A DNA stretch of 6,627 nt from JBOGJI01 sp050747865 (GCA_050747865.1 JBOGJI010000131.1:1-6627); one strand, 5' to 3'. Positions 1-6,627 are shown, numbered from the stretch's first letter. Notes: a model not told the origin generated them from the sequence alone. Translations and numbers: made by a program.

Positions 1-32
1 TGGATGACCTTGCCGTAGTTGTCGTTTGCCAT
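1..32 (-). CDS. atpD: ATP synthase F1 subunit beta, N-terminal fragment (partial)
   Basis: Reading leftward from an ATG at 32, the frame gives MANDNYGKVI and then runs off the window edge. This matches the usual start of the F1 beta subunit, where a short polar lead precedes a G-K-V-x-Q-V-I-G-P-V strand of the beta-barrel domain. Beta carries the catalytic nucleotide sites of the F1 head. The start lies 20 nt after the atpG stop, and a purine-rich stretch (GGAAGGA followed by GAGAAG) in that gap can act as ribosome binding site. Gene order (gamma then beta) is the normal one for bacterial atp operons. Only 10 codons are visible, so the call rests mainly on position plus this short match. Confidence 0.85.
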   Translation of the reverse strand, partial: MANDNYGKVI

Positions 33-52
33 GATTCTTCTCGTCCTTCCGT

Positions 53-934
53 TCAGGCCAGGGCGTTGGCGCCGCCTACGATGTCCAGCAGCTCCATGGT
101 GATCGCCGTCTGGCGCGCCCGGTTGTATTCGCGGGTCAGCGCCTTGTTCATGTCGTCCGCGGCGTCGGTCGCCGCCTTCATCGCCACCATGCGGGCGACG
201 TGCTCGGAGACCGTGGCGTCGTTGAAGCACTGGTAGAGCCGCACACGCACGGTGGCCGGCAGCAGCTCGTCGAGCAGCTCCTTGGGCGCCGGCAGGAACT
301 CGTATTCGATCTCGCGAGCCGGCCGTTCGTCGCCCTGCGCCGCCACCACGTCCGTCGTCAACGGCAGCAGCGGCTCGACGGCCGGCGCCTGCCGGCCGGC
401 GGAATGGAACTTCATGTACGCCACCGCCGCTCGGTCGGTCTCGCCGGCTAGGAAGCGCTCCATCAGGCGGTTGGCGATGCGCTCCACCTCGACGAACGCC
501 GGCTTCTCCGAGACGCCGCCGATCTGCTCGTGCACCTGGCGGCCGACGAAGCGGAAGTAGCTGGCGCCCTTGCGGCCGACCATCCACACCTCAGGCTGGC
601 GGCCGGCCTGGCGCTCGGCGTCGAGCCACAACATGGCGGCGCGCAGCACGTTCGCGTTGTAGCTGCCGCAGAGGCCACGGTTGCTGGTCAGCACCAGCAA
701 CGTCGAGCGTCGAGGCGGCTCGGGCACGCGCATCAGGGGATGGTCGAGGCTCGCCGCGGCGCGGCCCAGATCGGCGGCCAGCTCGGCGAGTTTGGCGGCG
801 TACGGGCGGCCCTCGACGGCACGCTTCAACGACGCCTGGAAGCGCGCCGTAGAGATGAGCTGCATGGTCCGCGTGATCTTGCGGAGGTTGCGCACCGACT
901 TGCGGCGCTTGACGAGGACGCGGCGGTTGGCCAT
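53..934 (-). CDS. atpG: ATP synthase F1 subunit gamma
   Basis: Gamma is the central rotor shaft of F1, turning inside the alpha3beta3 ring and linking it to the c-ring. The 293-residue product is close to the usual 285-300. Both coiled-coil ends are recognisable: the N-terminus (about residues 1-60) has the basic R-R-x-S-V-x-N-L-x-K-I-T-x-T-M-Q-L-I-S-T-A-R pattern, and the C-terminus (about 240-293) has M-x-A-M-K-x-A-T-D-A-A-D-like helix, then N-x-A-R-Q-x-x-I-T-x-E-L-x-D-I-V-G-G-A. The middle (about 75-225) is the Rossmann-like domain, with L-L-V-L-T-S-N-R-G-L-C-G-S-Y-N near residue 80. There is no frameshift. The ATG at 934 follows a 45-nt spacer full of GGACCC repeats, and I see no good Shine-Dalgarno sequence within the usual distance. 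The start is still supported because the MANRR N-terminus is at family position. Confidence 0.98.
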   Translation of the reverse strand: MANRRVLVKRRKSVRNLRKITRTMQLISTARFQASLKRAVEGRPYAAKLAELAADLGRAAASLDHPLMRVPEPPRRSTLLVLTSNRGLCGSYNANVLRAAMLWLDAERQAGRQPEVWMVGRKGASYFRFVGRQVHEQIGGVSEKPAFVEVERIANRLMERFLAGETDRAAVAYMKFHSAGRQAPAVEPLLPLTTDVVAAQGDERPAREIEYEFLPAPKELLDELLPATVRVRLYQCFNDATVSEHVARMVAMKAATDAADDMNKALTREYNRARQTAITMELLDIVGGANALA

Positions 935-936
935 TC

Positions 937-970
937 GGGGGTCTTGGGTCCTGGGTTATCGGGTCCTGGG
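937..970. repeat. Short direct repeats GGGTCYTGGG in the atpA-atpG spacer
   Basis: On the plus strand GGGTCCTGGG occurs exactly twice, at 946-955 and 961-970. A one-mismatch copy, GGGTCTTGGG, is at 939-948 and overlaps the first. The motif is nearly its own reverse complement (CCCAGGACCC). It fills most of the 45-nt gap between the atpA stop and the atpG start, the longest gap inside the operon. In the sense direction the transcript is C/A-rich here and lacks a clear ribosome binding site. I infer a dispersed or slippage-derived intergenic repeat, but one copy of the region cannot prove that. Confidence 0.6.
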
Positions 971-979
971 GCTCCAGCG

Positions 980-2788
<1,809 letters not shown>

Positions 2789-2805
2789 GTGTTCATTCCC
2801 TTGTT

Positions 2806-3417
2806 CTATGTCTCACTCTCCGCCTCGACGTAGCGCTCGCCGCCTTGGTGCATCTCGCTGGCGGTGCGGGCGAGCAGCCGCTCGCCGACCTCCTCGACGC
2901 GGCGGCGCAGGCTGGCGTCGAGCTTCTTGTCGCCGGCGTAGAGCACCATGCCGCCGATGAGCGCCGGGTCCACCGCCTCCTCGAGGCGTGCCTTGCTGCC
3001 GGTGGCGCGGGAGGCGACCTCGGCGATCTCGCGGCGCTGCGCGTCGGTCAGCGGCACCGCCGTCACCACGCGCACGCCGAGGATGCCGCGCGCCTCCTCG
3101 TAGTGCCCCCGGTAGGCGGTCACCAGCTCGCGGACGAGGCCGAGCCGCCCCTTGCGATTCATCACCTGCAGGCAGTCGACCACTAGGTCGCCGGCGCGCC
3201 CGCGCAGATGCTCCTCGAGCAGCCGCGCCTTGGCCTCCTCGTCGACCAGCGGGTTGGCGAGCAGGCTCGCGAGCTCCGGCAGCCGCCCGAGCAGGTCCTC
3301 GAGCCCTTCCAGCTCGGCGAGCACCGCGTCGGCGGCGCCCACCTCCTCGGCCAGGCCCAGCAACGCCCCGGCGTAGACGCGGGCGACGTTCAGGGCCTGG
3401 TGTCGGGGGTCCGCCAT
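2806..3417 (-). CDS. atpH: ATP synthase F1 subunit delta (OSCP homologue)
   Basis: Delta sits on top of the F1 head and ties it to the peripheral b stalk. The 203-residue product has the two expected parts. The first is an N-terminal six-helix domain (about 8-110) starting A-R-V-Y-A-G-A-L-L, with the N-R-K-G-R-L block at about 87-92. The second is a C-terminal domain carrying the family signature D-P-A-L-I-G-G-M-V-L, then G-D-K-K-L-D at about 150-167. Most bacterial delta subunits are about 175-185 residues. Here about 20 polar, acidic residues extend past the R-R-R-V-E-E-V helix to a G-G-E-R-Y-V-E-A-E-S-E-T end. The ATG at 3417 lies only 4 nt past the atpF stop, which suggests translational coupling. 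Confidence 0.97.
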   Translation of the reverse strand: MADPRHQALNVARVYAGALLGLAEEVGAADAVLAELEGLEDLLGRLPELASLLANPLVDEEAKARLLEEHLRGRAGDLVVDCLQVMNRKGRLGLVRELVTAYRGHYEEARGILGVRVVTAVPLTDAQRREIAEVASRATGSKARLEEAVDPALIGGMVLYAGDKKLDASLRRRVEEVGERLLARTASEMHQGGERYVEAESET

Positions 3418-3421
3418 GATC

Positions 3422-4015
3422 TCAGTTGCTCGCCCGCTCTCCCAGCTCGCGCAGCGATTCGGCGAGCAGGCGCTCGTGGTCTTCGGGGCGGATCTCCCGC
3501 TCCAGCACCTTGGCGGCCAGGTCGGTGGCCAGGCGCGCCGAGGTGGTGTGCAGGTCCTTGACCGCCTTGTCGCGGGCGAGCTCGATCTCGCGGCGCGCCC
3601 GCGCCATGAGCTTGTCCCCCTCCTCGCGCGCCGCGGCCTCGATCTTGGCCTTGACCGTCTCGGCGTCGCGCCGCCCTTCGTCGACCAGGGCGGTCGCCTC
3701 GGCGCGCGCGGCGGCGAGCTTCTCCTCGTAGTCGTGGAGCCGCCGCTCGGCCTGCTCGCGCTCCTCGCGCGCCCGCTGCAGGGAGTCGCGGATGAAGTCC
3801 TCCCGCGCCTGCAGCGACGAGAGCAGCGGCTTCCAGGCGTATTTGCCGAGGATGAAGACGACGGCGGCGAAGATCAGCAGCGTCCACAGGGCGACCCCCA
3901 CATCGCCCGCGAACAGGCTGGGGGCCGCCTCGCCGGCGCCGTGCGCCTCCTCGGCGGCGGTCGCCGCCAGCGGCAGCACGAGCGCCGCGGCGAGCGTCGA
4001 CAGCAGATGTCGCAT
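3422..4015 (-). CDS. atpF: ATP synthase Fo subunit b, with signal-like N-terminus
   Basis: Subunit b is the peripheral stalk that holds the F1 head still against the rotor. The 197-residue product has one membrane helix at about 38-58 (V-G-V-A-L-W-T-L-L-I-F-A-A-V-V-F-I-L), followed by the conserved K-Y-A-W-K-P-L motif. A long charged coiled coil (about 65-165) and an L-A-T-D-L-A-A-K-V-L-E-R-E-I block that contacts delta come next. Unlike the classical 156-residue b of E. coli, this one has about 37 extra residues before the membrane helix. They look like a signal peptide: M-R-H, a hydrophobic L/A stretch, then a possible cleavage site after A-A-T-A (about residue 20). The start at 4015 is 20 nt past the atpE stop, with a modest GGAA upstream. 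A shorter start without the leader is not obvious, because no Met or Val lies at a suitable place before the helix with a better site. Confidence 0.96.
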   Translation of the reverse strand: MRHLLSTLAAALVLPLAATAAEEAHGAGEAAPSLFAGDVGVALWTLLIFAAVVFILGKYAWKPLLSSLQAREDFIRDSLQRAREEREQAERRLHDYEEKLAAARAEATALVDEGRRDAETVKAKIEAAAREEGDKLMARARREIELARDKAVKDLHTTSARLATDLAAKVLEREIRPEDHERLLAESLRELGERASN

Positions 4016-4035
4016 CGTCGCGTTCCGGCGCGCTG

Positions 4036-4377
4036 CTACTTCAGGACCGCCAGCAGGCCGACAACGACGCCGAACAGCGCCGCGCCCTCGACCATGGCAG
4101 CGGTGATGATCATCGGGGTGAAGATCTGTCCCGCCGCCTCCGGCTGGCGGGCGATCGACTCGGTCGCCGCGGAGCCGATGCGGCCGACCCCGAGGCCGCC
4201 GCCGACCACCGCCAGACCGGCGCCCAGGGCGCCGCCGAGCCAGGCCGCTCCGGTGTCGGTCAGGAACGTCGCCGTTCCCGCGCCGCCCTCCTCCTGGGCA
4301 TAGGCCGCGGGCGCAAACGCGAGGACCACCAGGCCCACGACGACCAGCAAAACCGCTTTCGCCATTCTTTTGCTCAT
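4036..4377 (-). CDS. atpE: ATP synthase Fo subunit c, with signal-like N-terminus
   Basis: Subunit c forms the rotor ring that carries protons across the membrane. The core (about 43-113) is a normal two-helix hairpin: a glycine-rich first helix (G-A-G-L-A-V-V-G-G-G-L-G-V-G), the polar loop A-R-Q-P-E (R77, Q78, P79), and a second helix with the ion-carrying acid E97 in A-M-V-E-G-A-A-L-F-G. The Gln and the Ser/Thr next to Glu typical of Na+ c-rings are absent, so H+ is the likely ion. The product is 113 residues rather than about 70-85. The extra N-terminus has K/R residues, a hydrophobic run and A-A-Y-A before Q-E-E-G-G, which reads as a signal peptide cut near residue 27. ATG 4377 is chosen over the in-frame ATG at 4365 because a GGGAG lies 11 nt upstream of it. 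Confidence 0.97.
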   Translation of the reverse strand: MSKRMAKAVLLVVVGLVVLAFAPAAYAQEEGGAGTATFLTDTGAAWLGGALGAGLAVVGGGLGVGRIGSAATESIARQPEAAGQIFTPMIITAAMVEGAALFGVVVGLLAVLK

Positions 4378-4405
4378 GATCTCACTAGCTCCCTTGTCTT
4401 CTCCT
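4378..4405 (-). promoter_or_regulatory. Purine-rich translation initiation region of atpE
   Basis: Reading leftward, the atpB-atpE gap holds two Shine-Dalgarno-like blocks: AGGAG at 4401-4405 and AAGGGAG at 4389-4395, the latter 11 nt before the atpE ATG. This is the most purine-rich initiation region of the operon. That fits the known need for many more copies of c than of the other subunits. Strength is inferred from sequence only. Confidence 0.55.
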
Positions 4406-4407
4406 GA

Positions 4408-5256
4408 TTAGTGGGCCTCGGCCTCGTCGTGATGGAAGAGGACCGACTGCCCGATGAAGATCGTCGTCAAGACGGTGAAGATGAAGGCGTGCAGGAACGC
4501 CACCAGGATCTCCAGGAAGGTGATCGCGACGCTGCCGATCACCACCGGCACGGCGATCCCGAATCCCATGGCGGCGGAGGCCGCCCCGGCGCTCAAGATG
4601 AAGCCCAGCAGCACGGCCAGCATGATGTGCCCGGCCACCATGTTGGCGAACAGACGGACGGCCAGGGCGAAGATCTTGGAGACGAGCCCGATGATCTCGA
4701 CCGGCACCAGCAGCGGCGCCAGCCACCAGGGACCGGGATTGAAGTGCGCGAGGTAGTGCTTGCCGCCGAAGCGGATGCCGTTGATCACCATCATCAGCAT
4801 GGTGAGGATGGCCAGCGTCGCCGTCACCCAGATGTTCGCGGTGGCGGTGCCGCCGAGGTGCAGGCCGAAGAGGCCCGCGAGCGGCGCGATCGGCAGCAGG
4901 CCGAGCAGATTGATCGTCAGGATGAAGAAGAAGACGGTCCAGATGTAGGGGATGAAACGATCGGTGTGCTCGCCCAGCATGGGCTCGGCGATGTTCTTGC
5001 GCAGGTACTGGCAGACCGCCTCCAGCATATTGCCGCCGCGTGCCGGCACGTGCCGGCCCACCTCGTCGGCGCCGCGGCGCCGACGCACCCAGGCGGGCAC
5101 GAAAAGCACCAGCAGCGCCGCCGCCACCAGCATCATGACGATCTGGTCCGACAGCAGGGTGACGAGCCCGTTCGGGGTCAAGAAGCCCCAATTGGCCGGC
5201 CGCGCCGCCAGCGTGTGCTGGACGACGTGCTCCAGCGGGTTCTCTGCGATTCCCAT
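4408..5256 (-). CDS. atpB: ATP synthase Fo subunit a
   Basis: Subunit a is the stator channel that loads and unloads protons on the c-ring. The 282-residue product has membrane segments at about 33-56, 100-124, 140-160, 178-205, 208-228 and 232-270. The essential arginine is R201, in A-V-R-L-F-A-N-M-V-A-G-H, matching E. coli R210. Nine residues on, H210 stands where E. coli has E219. In the last helix E249 stands where E. coli has H245. This His/Glu exchange is known from mitochondrial and many bacterial a subunits. H256 (codon CAC) occupies the place of E. coli Q252, which is usually Gln. The ATG at 5256 is preceded by GAGGAA with a 10-nt spacer, 26 nt after the atpI stop. Confidence 0.97.
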   Translation of the reverse strand: MGIAENPLEHVVQHTLAARPANWGFLTPNGLVTLLSDQIVMMLVAAALLVLFVPAWVRRRRGADEVGRHVPARGGNMLEAVCQYLRKNIAEPMLGEHTDRFIPYIWTVFFFILTINLLGLLPIAPLAGLFGLHLGGTATANIWVTATLAILTMLMMVINGIRFGGKHYLAHFNPGPWWLAPLLVPVEIIGLVSKIFALAVRLFANMVAGHIMLAVLLGFILSAGAASAAMGFGIAVPVVIGSVAITFLEILVAFLHAFIFTVLTTIFIGQSVLFHHDEAEAH

Positions 5257-5282
5257 CGCTCGCTAGTTCCTCGTCTCGGGCC

Positions 5283-5687
5283 TCAGCGGCGTTCCGTCTG
5301 CTGCCGCGCGAGGCGCATCGCATCCAGGCTGTCCGGCACCAGGAGCACCAGGTGCGCGATCGCCAGAGCCAGCAGCAGGGGCGCGAGGCTGAAGCGCCCG
5401 CTCAAGGCGGCGACCGCGCCGAGCAGCACCGCGACAAGCAGGCGCACCGCCATGGCGCCGAACAGCGCCGTCACCCCTCCCGCCGCCAACATGCCCCGGC
5501 TCACCAGGCCTCCGATGAGGGAGGCGATGAGTGCGGCCAGGACTCCGACGCTCACGGCGTCGCGGCTTCCCGGGGCGAGCCACCAACCTGCGGCGCCCAC
5601 CGCCAGGGCCGCGAGGCACACCTGAAGCGCGAAGCTCCAGTAAGAGCTCGACGCGCCGTCGGGCCGCTCACGCGTGCGGTTCGGCAT
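5283..5687 (-). CDS. atpI: AtpI-like ATP synthase accessory membrane protein
   Basis: AtpI proteins are small membrane proteins encoded ahead of atpB and thought to assist c-ring assembly or Mg2+ supply. They are not part of the finished enzyme. This 134-residue product has a short basic N-terminus (M-P-N-R-T-R-E-R-P) and about four hydrophobic segments (roughly 16-37, 44-63, 70-95 and 100-120), then a basic tail ending R-Q-Q-T-E-R-R. That is the size and shape of the AtpI family, although AtpI sequences are poorly conserved, so the name rests on topology plus location. I start it at ATG 5687 rather than the in-frame ATG at 5801, because the longer version would overlap atpZ almost completely and would add a soluble Arg/Cys-rich lead. 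The chosen start overlaps the end of atpZ by 20 nt, with an AGGAG (5701-5705) 13 nt upstream. Confidence 0.8.
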   Translation of the reverse strand: MPNRTRERPDGASSSYWSFALQVCLAALAVGAAGWWLAPGSRDAVSVGVLAALIASLIGGLVSRGMLAAGGVTALFGAMAVRLLVAVLLGAVAALSGRFSLAPLLLALAIAHLVLLVPDSLDAMRLARQQTERR

Positions 5688-5913
5688 CCGTCTCGGAGCT
5701 CTCCTCTCGCGAGGCCTGCAGCCCCACGCGGATGAGGTTCCACATGCCTCCGACGATGCCGATCCCCGCCCCCACGAACACTCCCCAGGGACTGCTGTCA
5801 AAGCGCCGGTCGAGCCAGTAGCCGACGGCGGCGAGCGCCGCGACCGCTCCCACCAGCTCCATGCCTAGCCCGGAGTACCGCCAGGCACTGAGTGGCTGTC
5901 GATTCCCGGCCAT
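5668..5913 (-). CDS. atpZ: AtpZ-like (AtpZ/AtpI family) small membrane protein, first gene of the atp operon
   Basis: The 81-residue product has two membrane helices (about 18-34 and 43-64) separated by G-Y-W-L-D-R-R-F-D-S-S-P-W. The pattern G-Y-W-L-D then a Gly-rich second helix (V-G-A-G-I-G-I-V-G-G-M-W-N-L) is the hallmark of the AtpZ/AtpI family. In Bacillus, AtpZ with AtpI has been linked to Mg2+/Ca2+ import and to c-ring assembly. The C-terminus is polar and acidic (E-E-S-S-E-T-D-A-E-P-H-A). An in-frame stop 9 nt upstream rules out an earlier start, so ATG 5913 is the first possible one. Its ribosome binding site is weak (only GAG within reach). The gene overlaps atpI by 20 nt. Confidence 0.88.
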   Translation of the reverse strand: MAGNRQPLSAWRYSGLGMELVGAVAALAAVGYWLDRRFDSSPWGVFVGAGIGIVGGMWNLIRVGLQASREESSETDAEPHA

Positions 5914-5930
5914 CGGTGCTCACACACGGC

Positions 5931-5945
5931 GCCCCCTCAGGGGGC
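5931..5945. promoter_or_regulatory. GC-rich perfect palindrome in the atp operon leader
   Basis: GCCCCCTCAGGGGGC reads as a 6- to 7-bp G/C stem with a 1- to 3-nt loop. It starts 17 nt upstream of the atpZ start, inside the predicted untranslated leader of the atp transcript. There is no T-run on either strand, so it is not a typical intrinsic terminator. It could be a small RNA hairpin that affects atpZ translation, or an operator site. Function is unproven. Confidence 0.45.
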
Positions 5946-6003
5946 CTTGCCGGCGGGTGGCTGCAGACAAATGCCCGGCCGGCAGCTCCGGCCAGGCGCG
6001 CGT

Positions 6004-6032
6004 AGTGTAGCAAGGACGCACTCGGCCGTCCA
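6004..6032 (-). promoter_or_regulatory. Candidate sigma70-type promoter of the atp operon
   Basis: Reading leftward, TGGACG (6027-6032, 4 of 6 to TTGACA) is followed after exactly 17 nt by TACACT (6004-6009, 4 of 6 to TATAAT). Transcription would start near 5996, leaving a leader of about 80 nt before atpZ. It is the best-spaced pair I can see in the 142-nt intergenic region. The match is moderate and the organism's consensus is unknown. Confidence 0.45.
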
Positions 6033-6043
6033 CCCAAAGCGAC

Positions 6044-6049
6044 TATGAT
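6044..6049 (+). promoter_or_regulatory. Candidate -10 element for the rightward gene pair (leaderless)
   Basis: TATGAT matches the -10 consensus at 5 of 6 positions. It ends 6 nt before the GTG start at 6056, so the expected first transcribed base falls on or next to the start codon. That spacing is the known mark of leaderless bacterial transcripts. No good -35 is visible at 16-18 nt, and no convincing Shine-Dalgarno precedes the GTG, which agrees with leaderless initiation. Confidence 0.5.
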
Positions 6050-6055
6050 TGAGCC

Positions 6056-6313
6056 GTGAGCACGCGTCGACCGGCCCTTTCCTCGTGGACGCCCGAGCAG
6101 GTCGCCCTGGGGCGACGCTGGGTCAATGCCTGGAAAGCGGCTGCACCCGAGCTCGAGCGGTTGCGCCGGAAAGAGCTGCGTGAGCTGGATACGCAGCGCG
6201 CGGTTCGACTGCTCTGCGGACCCGCCGACTACCGCACACCTCCACGTGCTCCGAAACCCGTGTCCGGCCTCACCGAACAGCAGCGCTGGTTTCAGAGAGC
6301 CCGCCGAGCGTGA
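6056..6313 (+). CDS. Small Arg-rich protein of unknown function, coupled to a nucleotidyltransferase gene
   Basis: I do not recognise a characterised family. The 85-residue product starts at GTG and has no membrane segment or signal peptide. It has an N-terminal part with W-T-P-E-Q-V-A-L-G-R-R-W-V-N-A-W, a likely amphipathic, strongly charged helix (about 30-50, L-E-R-L-R-R-K-E-L-R-E-L-D), a Pro-rich linker (about 56-68) and a C-terminal S-G-L-T-E-Q-Q-R-W-F-Q-R-A-R-R-A. It is basic overall. Its stop overlaps the next start (GTGA at 6310-6313), so the two products are probably made together and may interact. By position it could be the antitoxin or regulator of the downstream nucleotidyltransferase. 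It does not look like AbiEi, which is larger and has a winged helix. That the reading frame is real is supported by the overlap and the promoter-like element upstream. Confidence 0.75.
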   Translation: MSTRRPALSSWTPEQVALGRRWVNAWKAAAPELERLRRKELRELDTQRAVRLLCGPADYRTPPRAPKPVSGLTEQQRWFQRARRA

Positions 6314-6627
6314 CCGGGGTCATCAGCGCTGCCGCCGAGCTCCAGGCTCTGTGCATAGCGCAGCAATGGCGGTTCTGCTTCATCGGCGGGCTCGCCGTTC
6401 TGCGCTGGGGCGAGCCGCGAGAGACTGTCGACGTGGACGCGACGCTGCTGACCGGCTTCGGTCGCGAAGATCCGTTTATCGAAACGCTTCTCGAACGGTA
6501 CGAGGCACGGGTCGATGAGGCCGCGGAGTTCGCCCGTACGCACCGGGTGCTCCTGCTTCGCGCCGCTTCGGGAGTAGGGCTGGACATCGCGCTCGGAGGA
6601 CTGCCCTTCGAGGAACTGGTCGTCAGC
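6310..6627 (+). CDS. Nucleotidyltransferase-fold protein, AbiEii/MNT-like (partial, C-terminus beyond the window)
   Basis: From GTG 6310 the frame stays open to the right edge (106 codons). Residues 22-46 read F-C-F-I-G-G-L-A-V-L-R-W-G-E-P-R-E-T, then V-D-V-D-A-T. This is the polymerase-beta-type nucleotidyltransferase signature: GG at 26-27 and the metal-binding pair D41/D43. A third acidic residue, D92, sits in the strand G-V-G-L-D-I-A-L, followed by G-G-L-P-F-E-E, a pattern I associate with AbiEii/AbiGii-like and other small nucleotidyltransferases. All three expected acidic residues are present, so the visible part looks active. Proteins of this group transfer nucleotides to tRNA or to partner proteins, and several are toxins in toxin-antitoxin systems. 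Which applies here is not shown. Translation probably couples to the upstream gene through the GTGA overlap. Confidence 0.82.
   Translation, partial: MTGVISAAAELQALCIAQQWRFCFIGGLAVLRWGEPRETVDVDATLLTGFGREDPFIETLLERYEARVDEAAEFARTHRVLLLRAASGVGLDIALGGLPFEELVVS

Noticed and set aside
382..395. Inverted repeat CCGGC-GCCT-GCCGG
   Set aside because: It lies inside atpG coding sequence, where GC-rich codons produce such palindromes often.
3416..4303. A 295-codon plus-strand frame opposite atpF and atpE
   Set aside because: It is antisense to two clear subunits and has no family resemblance.
3415..4384. The same ten bases CATGATCTCA at both the atpH start (3415-3424) and the atpE start (4375-4384)
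   Set aside because: Ten bases including a start codon, and in one case the preceding stop, can match by chance; the flanks differ and no function follows.
4411..5625. A 404-codon plus-strand open frame across atpB and atpI
   Set aside because: The protein is rich in His, Gln, Asp and Arg without recognisable domains, as expected from the complement of membrane-protein codons.
5283..5801. A longer 172-residue version of AtpI starting at 5801
   Set aside because: The extra 38 residues overlap atpZ almost fully, are Arg/Cys/Ser-rich and unlike AtpI N-termini; the ATG at 5687 fits better.
6045..6059. A four-codon ATG frame whose stop overlaps the GTG at 6056
   Set aside because: It could be a tiny leader frame, but the ATG lies inside the likely -10 element and would not be transcribed if the start is at about 6056.
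6270..6587. A 105-codon minus-strand frame at the right end
   Set aside because: It overlaps the plus-strand nucleotidyltransferase, which has clear motifs; the minus frame has none.

Overview
This window is from a high-GC bacterial chromosome. Almost all of it is a leftward (minus-strand) F1Fo ATP synthase operon. In transcription order it reads atpZ - atpI - atpB (a) - atpE (c) - atpF (b) - atpH (delta) - atpA (alpha) - atpG (gamma) - atpD (beta, first 10 codons only). atpC (epsilon) is not in the window and would be expected beyond the left edge if the usual order continues. Spacers are 4 to 45 nt, and atpZ and atpI overlap by 20 nt, so the genes look like one transcription unit. No full-length reading frame shows a frameshift or an internal stop.

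Positions 5914-6055 form a divergent intergenic region. It holds a GC-rich palindrome in the atp leader, a plausible sigma70-type promoter for the atp operon (minus strand), and a strong -10-like hexamer for the plus strand. That hexamer sits so close to the next start codon that the rightward transcript would be leaderless. To the right, two plus-strand genes are coupled by a GTGA overlap. The first is a small Arg-rich protein of 85 residues that I do not recognise as a characterised family. The second is the N-terminal 106 residues of a nucleotidyltransferase-fold protein (GG...DxD...D signature), resembling AbiEii-type or minimal nucleotidyltransferases. Together they look like a possible toxin-antitoxin or defence-type pair, but that is inference.

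The enzyme is a bacterial H+-type F-ATPase with several less usual traits: an alpha subunit of 602 residues with an insertion of about 60-75 residues in the nucleotide-binding domain and an Ala/Ser/Glu tail; c and b subunits that both begin with signal-peptide-like N-termini; a delta subunit with a C-terminal extension; and an a subunit with the mitochondria-like His/Glu swap plus a His at the position of E. coli Gln252. The GC content, the Q-to-K P-loop variant, the extra N-termini and the GGGTCCTGGG-type spacer repeat suggest a high-GC environmental lineage such as Acidobacteriota or Planctomycetota. I cannot fix the phylum from the sequence alone.

The genes cooperate as follows. a, b and c make the membrane Fo motor. 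alpha, gamma and beta (with delta as stator cap) make the F1 catalytic head. AtpI and AtpZ are small membrane proteins thought to help c-ring assembly or divalent cation supply.
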